This document shows, piece after piece, positions 20,738 to 27,396 of a DNA stretch of 38,637 bases (position 1 is its first letter; each line of letters starts with the position of its first letter). The notes under the pieces were generated by a model. That model saw only the letters and a list, made by a program, of their open reading frames with translations, did no database searches and was not told the origin of the DNA. The stretch covers positions 1 to 38,637 of the forward strand of contig JAISCL010000359.1 of NCBI GenBank assembly GCA_031265585.1, given 5' to 3'. A program made the position numbers and the translations under genes. Origin of the DNA: Tannerella sp. (lineage in GTDB: Bacteria; Bacteroidota; Bacteroidia; Bacteroidales; Tannerellaceae).

Positions 20738-22064
20738 TTGTTTCTTGTATGTAGGTTGTTCTATTCGTTTTATTTAACCGTTCTTCCAATTGTGACTTTA
20801 ACCAGTCTCGATTAAAGTTGCATACTTCATTTAGATAAGATTCCGGGTATTGATCCGACCGGGTCATACATTCACCTCCGCAATTCCATTTTGCAAAACA
20901 TTCCTCGCATTTCGTCTTGTGTAACAGGTTAATACGGATCAGGTTTTTGAATTTCTCATTGTCAAAAACAACTCCTTTATCCGTTATTTCTCCATAGACA
21001 CATTTTTCATAACGTTCTTCAAGCGGAGACGAAGCACAATGGCAGATAGAAAATGTAGCATTAGGGGTCAGGCACAGTTTTCCCGGACAATATCTTAGTT
21101 TGATCGTATCAATCATTTCATCTAACGAGAACCATATAGACGTCTTGCTTTCTTTATACTTTCGTTTAATTTTTCGGTAATTTTCACCGAATTGACGATA
21201 GAATGAACGCATCGACTCCGGCGAATCAAATTGTGCACGATCTGTCACAGGTTCTAATGTATAGCTTTTTACAAAAGGATATTTATACACTATTTCTCTT
21301 GTCATTTCGTTCATCCGGTTTACACTTAATGGAGTAATTGTTGAGTTCAGCATGATGGGAACGCCGGCATTTCCATAAGTTGTGATTGTCGATGCAACTT
21401 TTTCATAATGACCGCGTAAATGGTTTTGAAGGTCTTTCAATGCTTCAAATGATACACATACGCTACATTTATATTTCTTGAGAACATTAAGAATGTCGTC
21501 ATTCACGAAAGAACCGTTTGTAATAATGGAGGTCCATAATGTAAATCCATACTTTAAAGCTCTTTCCTGAGCGTAACAAACTGCAAATTTTGTATTTTCC
21601 CAAGATAAAAAAGGTTCTCCTCCACCTGAAACAAACATCTTTATTGTTTGAGGTTTTATACGTTCGGGATCAATAAAAAAGTCTAATGCCTGCTTCAGTT
21701 TTTCGTTGCTGATAGTCGTTTTTGAACGTCCTTGTGCAGAGTAGCAGTATTTACATTGAAAATTGCATGTCAGAGAAGGCAATAAAGATAAAGTGGTAAA
21801 TTCTTGCGGACTTTGTCGCAGATAGTTACGACTGTCCGGAAGCTCATAAGAACAGAGTTTTTTTATCCATTCTTTGTTTATATCATAAACCGTATTTCGA
21901 ACTAATTGCGGGTCAACAATATGATGGAGTTGATTCAGTTGTTTGTCGTCAATATCACAGCAAAATTTACTCAAAGGTGAATATGCAATATAGCATCCAT
22001 TATTCACCTTTGTGTTTTTTTTATTAATAGAGACAATAAATATTTCGGAATTTTCTAATTTCAT
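20721..22064 (-). CDS. Radical SAM/SPASM peptide maturase, paralog 1 (start trimmed from ORF-track 22103)
   Basis: CNFQCKYCYSAQGRS; GGGEPFLSW; EALKDLQNHLRGHY; SPASM CEECFAKWNCGGEC. Leading MTKSSQAFFFFFT is the translated hairpin/T-tract; MKLENSEIFIV aligns with siblings. Confidence 0.9.
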   Translation of the reverse strand: MKLENSEIFIVSINKKNTKVNNGCYIAYSPLSKFCCDIDDKQLNQLHHIVDPQLVRNTVYDINKEWIKKLCSYELPDSRNYLRQSPQEFTTLSLLPSLTCNFQCKYCYSAQGRSKTTISNEKLKQALDFFIDPERIKPQTIKMFVSGGGEPFLSWENTKFAVCYAQERALKYGFTLWTSIITNGSFVNDDILNVLKKYKCSVCVSFEALKDLQNHLRGHYEKVASTITTYGNAGVPIMLNSTITPLSVNRMNEMTREIVYKYPFVKSYTLEPVTDRAQFDSPESMRSFYRQFGENYRKIKRKYKESKTSIWFSLDEMIDTIKLRYCPGKLCLTPNATFSICHCASSPLEERYEKCVYGEITDKGVVFDNEKFKNLIRINLLHKTKCEECFAKWNCGGECMTRSDQYPESYLNEVCNFNRDWLKSQLEERLNKTNRTTYIQETNEQFI

Positions 22065-22080
22065 CGTAAAAAAGAAGAAA

Positions 22081-22108
22081 AAAGCTTGACTTGATTTTGT
22101 CAAGCTTT
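22081..22108 (-). terminator. Hairpin plus T-rich tract between precursor and first maturase (leaky terminator/attenuator candidate)
   Basis: AAAGCTTGAC (22081-22090) and GTCAAGCTTT (22099-22108) are perfect 10-bp arms with 8-nt loop; minus strand continues TTTTCTTCTTTTTT. Confidence 0.75.
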
Positions 22109-22127
22109 CTTCCGATTAGTCTTTTGA

Positions 22128-22220
22128 TTAGTCTTTGCAACGGCATCCACCACCAAAACAGTCACAGCAATCTTTTACTTTTGCTTTCGCTTTTTTCACT
22201 TTAACTACTTTTGTCAACAT
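22128..22220 (-). CDS. Candidate Cys-rich RiPP precursor, 30 aa: MLTKVVKVKKAKAKVKDCCDCFGGGCRCKD
   Basis: Hand-translated: ATG TTG ACA AAA GTA GTT AAA GTG AAA AAA GCG AAA GCA AAA GTA AAA GAT TGC TGT GAC TGT TTT GGT GGT GGA TGC CGT TGC AAA GAC TAA; Lys-rich leader, five-Cys core, immediately upstream of six rSAM/SPASM genes. Confidence 0.82.
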   Translation of the reverse strand: MLTKVVKVKKAKAKVKDCCDCFGGGCRCKD

Positions 22221-22343
22221 AATACATTAATTTAAAAAAATCCCTACTCTATTCAATAGGCTTTTCGGATACGCCTTATTTAAAATGGTTTTATTGTTTT
22301 GAATATTTCTTATCAGTATATTATTTTTCCCCAAACGTCCTTA

Positions 22344-23087
22344 TTATTTAAAACCGGTTTCGTACAGGATATACAGTAAAAGTATGCCAATCGTGGCGAG
22401 CGCCAGGTATTTTGCGTATTGTGAAGCTTTATAGGCTTTCGATACCTTTCCGCTGTTGAAGCGAGGCTTCACTCTTGATGCAAAAAAAGCAGCCACAAGG
22501 CCGACCGGAAAACAGATCAGTATAGCGATAACGGCAAGACCCATATAATTTGTCGGTCTGCTTTCGCTGTATCGCCTGACTTTTTTATCTCCCTGCGATT
22601 GAAGAGAGGTATCTGTCAGTGTAAAACTCGGTAGATTATATTGAAGAAGCGTGTCTTCTTCGACCGTAAAACTTCCGTTAGGAGAATAAAACAACCCGGA
22701 TAAAGAGAAAATTTCCAATAAATAATGATTAAAGTCTTTAAACGTTCTGTTATCAACGTCTGCTGTAAATTCGGAGAAGGAAGAATCTGAAGCCCATGCA
22801 GAATCTGCCTCATCTAATTGCTTCAACCTGTTGAAGCATGCCTCCAAAGCATCCAGGATAAATTTGAAATAAGATTTGTCATCCGAACCGAATAAAGTTC
22901 TAAGTTTAGTGTTCAGCAGTTCTAAAACATTGCATTTTCTGCCTACGGACATGTTGCCGTTAATCGCTGTATTTACAAACGAAACAAAATAATGTTCTTG
23001 CAGTTGAGATTTTGCGGCATATTTTTTCTCCGCTTTTTTCACCTCATCAATGGCATTTAAATATACAGACAAGTCATTGTATTCCAT
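22344..23087 (-). CDS. CD225/dispanin-domain membrane protein
   Basis: 247 aa; C-term MGLAVIAILICFPVGLVAAFFASRVKPRFNSGKVSKAYKASQYAKYLALATIGILLLYILYE fits the two-TM CD225 pattern (CFPxGxxAxxxSxxVxxxxxxGxxxxAxxASxxAK). Confidence 0.75.
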   Translation of the reverse strand: MEYNDLSVYLNAIDEVKKAEKKYAAKSQLQEHYFVSFVNTAINGNMSVGRKCNVLELLNTKLRTLFGSDDKSYFKFILDALEACFNRLKQLDEADSAWASDSSFSEFTADVDNRTFKDFNHYLLEIFSLSGLFYSPNGSFTVEEDTLLQYNLPSFTLTDTSLQSQGDKKVRRYSESRPTNYMGLAVIAILICFPVGLVAAFFASRVKPRFNSGKVSKAYKASQYAKYLALATIGILLLYILYETGFK

Positions 23088-23126
23088 GATTCTTTTAATT
23101 ATTGGTTTATATGTTTTTCATTTTGT

Positions 23127-23297
23127 TTACTTCCATTCTCTATTTTGTTCTCGAATCCGAACAGAGGATACCCCCCCTGCGGTGGCGAACGATGCAGTTG
23201 CATAGCTGTATATGCGTATTTCCGCGCTGTTGAACAGGCCGAAAAAGCCTTCCCGGTTGTTGAATATTTTGATCTTGTTGATGCGTGTGTAAAACAT
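23127..23297 (-). CDS. Short ORF, 56 aa, possibly a truncated conserved protein
   Basis: MFYTRINKIKIFNNREGFFGLFNSAEIRIYSYATASFATAGGVSSVRIREQNREWK; a G7 run follows the protein-like N-terminal part. Confidence 0.4.
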   Translation of the reverse strand: MFYTRINKIKIFNNREGFFGLFNSAEIRIYSYATASFATAGGVSSVRIREQNREWK

Positions 23298-23325
23298 ACT
23301 GAATCAGGTGTTTATTAAGTTTGGT

Positions 23326-23413
23326 AAAATGATAGTTATCGTTTTATAAAATGATAGTTATCGTTTCGGGAAACGATAGTTATCGTTTTCGGGAAAGATC
23401 CTTATCGTTTTTT
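23326..23413. repeat. Four tandem degenerate copies of a palindromic AAACGATAGTTATCGTTTT-type unit
   Basis: aaaatgatagttatcgtttt / aaaatgatagttatcgttt / gggaaacgatagttatcgttttc / gggaaagatccttatcgtttttt; core AAACGATA-GT-TATCGTTT is an inverted repeat. Confidence 0.85.
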
Positions 23414-23471
23414 GAAAACATCCCGATCTTTTTCCGGAGAGAGACCGGGACGTTTTTTTTGCGTATTCCCC

Positions 23472-23724
23472 TTACAGTTTTTCGAACTTCAGGTTGTTCA
23501 GCATTTCCTTCAAATCGGCGCCCGGACGGAAAATGACCTTGCGTGATCTGATCAAAGACGTCGTAAATTTCCTTCGTTTCGGCGCCCCAGCTCCCGACTC
23601 CTACCTGGAAAGAATCGAAATCGCCGAAACGAACGATTTTACCGTCACTCAACTGTTCCGTCAATACCTGCGTCAGCGCTTCCAGCTCAAAGCAGGACGA
23701 ATATTTTCTTGTAAGAGTAATCAT
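23472..23724 (-). pseudogene. HU-family (HU-like/histone-like) DNA-binding protein remnant
   Basis: LEALTQVLTEQLSDGKIVRFGDFDSFQVGVGSWGAETKE in one frame continues as KFTTSLIRSRKVIFRPGADLKEMLNNLKFEKL* in another; N-terminus missing. Confidence 0.8.
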
Positions 23725-24253
23725 GTGAAAAAAATTATAAATCCACGCTATTTAAATCAGCGCTGCAAATGTATTATATTTTTTATAATAATTCGATCAT
23801 AGAGTAATTTTTTTTGAAATATTCATTGTTTTTCTTTTGTCCGGTGCCGTCCCGAACCTGCCAAAGAAAATAACGATAGCATCATAGCGTTTAAAAACAG
23901 CGACTTACAATCAAAAACAGCACTCTGCTTCAGCTTTTACTTTCCTTATCCCTGATACGTACGCCACGAACAGGCATCAATAATATCTTTCCTGTTAAAC
24001 CGGAATGATGTCCTTTGTAATGCAGGATATGGTCGCCAATAAACTGACGACCACATGCTTTACACAAATAATTTTGCTTTTTCGATATATTTTTATCGTT
24101 TTTCTTTACCTTTGTACGTTGGCAATCGGGACAATGGTTATTGAGTTTGGAAATATGAAGGGTTATTGCTATTTTATAAAATGCCTTTTTTTGAACTGAC
24201 TGCCAGATTTTTATATCAGTATATTTTTTACATCACCACTAAGAATCGCAGCA

Positions 24254-24451
24254 ATGACTATACAGGAATTTACAGAATTATTAAAGAATCTACCGAAAGA
24301 ATGTGAGTGGGTTAAGTTCAATTGGTTGGCAACACGGTTAAATCCGCGGATTGATTTCAATATCTTTGAGTTTGATGTTGATGAAAAGCATTTTGTGTTA
24401 TTTCGCGTACCGGCAACCCGGAATATGCCGGTCAGTTTCAAAGGTGAATAA
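24254..24451 (+). pseudogene. AlbA_2/schlafen-like ATP-binding protein N-terminal fragment
   Basis: 65-aa ORF ending VLFRVPATRNMPVSFKGE*, where the AlbA_2 domain would normally continue. Confidence 0.55.
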
Positions 24452-24453
24452 AA

Positions 24454-24979
24454 ATGAGCATTTTTGACGAATATATCAAACAGGGCGAACCTGAAAAAAG
24501 GGAAAAAAGTTACGCATGGCAAACGGCAATTGGCTTGCAGGGAGGTTGACGGGCTGAAACCTTCGCCGTATCTTATCGAAACCGCAAGGCAAAACATTGA
24601 GAGCGATATTACGATTGATGAAGTAAAATATCGCATTGGCAGTTACTACAAAGTCAAACCAGTCAAGGATGAGACTGACAGAATGGAAGAAGCAGACAAG
24701 GTTTCCGCCCGGATTGCAGGAATCTTATCTGAAAAAACCTTCACTTTTTCGCCGGCAGAATACATAACCATTCATAAGAGGCTTTTTGAAGGAATTTACC
24801 GGTTTACAGGCAAAATCAGAAATTACAATATCAGCAAAGCCGAAGAGATTGCCCGCCACATTCGGAAGTCGGAACGAACAGTAAAAACCATAACCGGCAA
24901 TCTGCAACAAAAAAACTTGCTCGAACGATGCAATGGCAAGCGAAATGGTTATTGGCTTATAAAAGGAGGAGGAAAGTAA
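24454..24979 (+). pseudogene. Frameshifted, truncated Fic-family N-terminal fragment fused to a winged-HTH tail
   Basis: MSIFDEYIKQGEPEKREKSYAWQTAIGLQ (stop two codons later) then +1 frame EVDGLKPSPYLIETARQNIE...EYITIHKRLFEGIYRFTGKIRNYNISK, no HPFxxGNGR core, then AEEIARHIRKSERTVKTITGNLQQKNLLERCNGKRNGYWLI. Confidence 0.7.
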
Positions 24980-24989
24980 AATGGAAAAG

Positions 24990-25760
24990 TATGCGCCGAT
25001 ATCAGGTATCGAACACGATAATGGCCAGCAATCCATTCCCTTATCCATGTCGCTCCATCGGTGATAAATACCGGCCGGTGATCCAACCTGCCGTAAGAGT
25101 CGATTATTTTTTGAAGTCTTTCTCCAAAATCGTTGCTGTTTCCCAAACGCGCTGCATATTGTGAGGCAGACAAATAAAAGGAATTACTGTCGGGATTCAG
25201 ACAGTCACTCTCCTTGAAGAGTCTGCCCGGCCTGACTTCTTTCCACGGCTCTTTCTCCCGCGTACACAGCATGGAACCGTCTATCTCCACATAGAGAACA
25301 TCCTCTTTCGATAACGGGGGAAGGATACGTTCTGTCTGCTTCTCTTCTTCCTCTAAAGATTCTCCCACACGATCCGTAACCCGGTAAACCTGTGAAGGAC
25401 TGACCTTGACCCGTGTGAACTTTTCCGGTATCTCCCCGCTCTTTGCAAAACATTCCAAATGGCCTGCATACGTTATCAATGCCTGCATGAATGGACTGAT
25501 CGCAAACCCGTTAACTAACCCCTGCATATAAGGGTGAGATTTGTTGATGTTTATTTCTCCGAATTTGGTAAGCGTTTTTTTTTACGCCGGTCTTGGGTTG
25601 AAGACTGCTCATTCATGTGATTTTCCAAATACAAGCGTCCCAAATCCTGCCATATCTGGTCGAAGAATTTTTCGTAATCATAGAAATTGTCCTTCGCTTT
25701 GAGGGATTCTATTTCCCCGTATCGACTGGCCGCCATGGCTAAATATTCTTCCTTTATCAT
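24990..25760 (-). mobile_element. Truncated ISKra4-like transposase remnant (two frames)
   Basis: 25551..25760 (YEKFFDQIWQDLGRLYLENHMNEQSSTQDRRKKK) continues after an A9 run in a second frame as TLTKFGEININ-KSHPYMQGLVNGFAISPFMQ...LYVEIDGSMLCTREKEPWKEVRPGRLFK...FITDGATWIREWIAGHY then ends abruptly. Confidence 0.65.
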
Positions 25761-25912
25761 TGCTTATAATCTTTTTAATCCTCGCATAGGTAATACTTTT
25801 TGGACAATGCGACAATTTGAATTGAACCCATACAAACCGCCATGCTTTACCTGCAGGTGATGAACCTCTCTGCCAAAAAAGCGTTTTCTCCCTTCGACAG
25901 ACTTTACCGCAA

Positions 25913-27040
25913 ATGAAACCACATTTTGAACCGGCAGACATAATCTGCCGCTTTGGCCCGGCCTTTGAAGAACAGCACCGACCACCCTTTTTTCAGCAAA
26001 AAGCGCTGGAAGCAGTCAGCCTGTGCCGCACGGCAGCGCCGGGCGGACAGAAACAGCAATGTATGCACCGCTGCCATGAACATGTCAGTTACAGTTCCTG
26101 CCGCAACCATCACTGTCCCAAATGTCAGAACAAGGAACGCGAACTGTGGATACGGCAAATCCGGGAGAGGCTTCCCCCGTGCAGGTATTTTCATGTGATC
26201 TTCACTCTCCCGTCCTCTCTGAACGGACTCTTTATCGCCTTTCGGCAGGAAATGCAGGATATCCTTTTCCAGGCTGCCGGGCAAACGCTCGAACAGTTTG
26301 CCGCCATGCCCGCTTACCCGGGCAAACCGGCATGATCGCCGTCCTGCACACCCGGGGACAAACCCTGACGCTGCATCCCCACCTGCACTGTATTTGTCCC
26401 CGATGGCGGTATCAACGGCAGCGGGCAACGGGTTCGGGCGAAAAAGACGGACGGCCGCTCGCCTTTCCTCTTACCCGTCATCCCCATGGCGAGGATTTTT
26501 CGCGAACAGTTCCTCAGCCTGATGTCGAAAATATTGAAGAACAGACCCGGCTGCCGCATACCTTCCGTCCGGGGAAAACACTTCAATATCAACATACAGC
26601 CCCCCTTCAGGGAAATCGACCACTTAATCAATTATCCGGGACATTACACCCATAAAACTGCGATCGGCAATCACCGCATTCGCAACATTGACAGCCGGGG
26701 CATCGTATTCTCCTGTAAAGATTATCGGGACAGGGCCACTGTAAAGGAGATGTTCCTCACGGGCGAAGAATTCCTCCGGTGACTCTGCCTGCATATCCGG
26801 CAAAGAGGGTTCAGGGAAATCCGTTACTTCGGTATTTTTGCCGCCTCCAGCCGTCGGCGGCTCAATTCCGTCAGACTTGCTTCCGGTCCGGCGCCCATTC
26901 AGCCCCGTAAAAAGAAAAACCGGAAAGAGGACGTTCGGGAAACAGTGAAGTACGATTCCTGCCTCTGTCCGGAATGTAAGGAAGGTATCATGGTAACGAT
27001 CGAACGGATCTTTCCGCCGGGCAGACCGCCGCCACGGATG
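25913..27040 (+). pseudogene. IS91-family transposase, multiply frameshifted
   Basis: Zn-binding N-term CMHRCHEHVSYSSCRNHHCPKCQ; HLHCI; INYPGHYTHKTAIGNHRIRNIDSRGIVFSCKDYRD; C-term CLCPECKEGIMVTIERIFPPGRPPP, spread over different frames. Confidence 0.8.
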
Positions 27041-27327
27041 ACGCAAACGAATATCTCCCGAACGCATCTGTGATATCTGTTCCTCCACCGGAGCAGACAG
27101 GCGGGCTATTGCCCCATGCGTAAATACGACTTCGGATAAAACGGAATGAAACGGGAAAAAGACGCTGAACGGATGAAAAAAGGAAGACCGTACCTGAATC
27201 ACCCCTGTTACGGATCGAACAGTACAGCCCCGAAAAGGCCCGACATACCGTAATCCCCATAACAGAAACCGCAACGAAAACACGCTCACACAAACTTTAC
27301 GGATAATGCTTTAATAATGGATTCACC

Positions 27328-27362
27328 GGGCTACATGTTGGACTTTCGGTCACACGTAGCCC
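27328..27362. repeat. Inverted repeat (GGGCTAC...GTAGCCC) after the IS91 remnant
   Basis: gggctac 27328-27334 and gtagccc 27356-27362; may be the element's terminal hairpin. Confidence 0.4.
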
Positions 27363-27396
27363 TGTTGGGTTATCCGGATTGGACGCCTGCCAACGT

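Noticed and set aside
22065-22103. N-terminal extension MTKSSQAFFFFFT of paralog 1
   Set aside because: It is the translated hairpin and T-rich tract; siblings align from MKLENSEIF.
22128-22220. Resemblance between precursor CDCFGGGC and maturase SPASM CFAKWNCGGGC
   Set aside because: Probably coincidental Cys/Gly richness; SPASM cysteines are explained by Fe-S ligation.
23326-23413. Possible CRISPR array
   Set aside because: Units are contiguous palindromic copies with no unique 30-40 bp spacers and no cas genes nearby.
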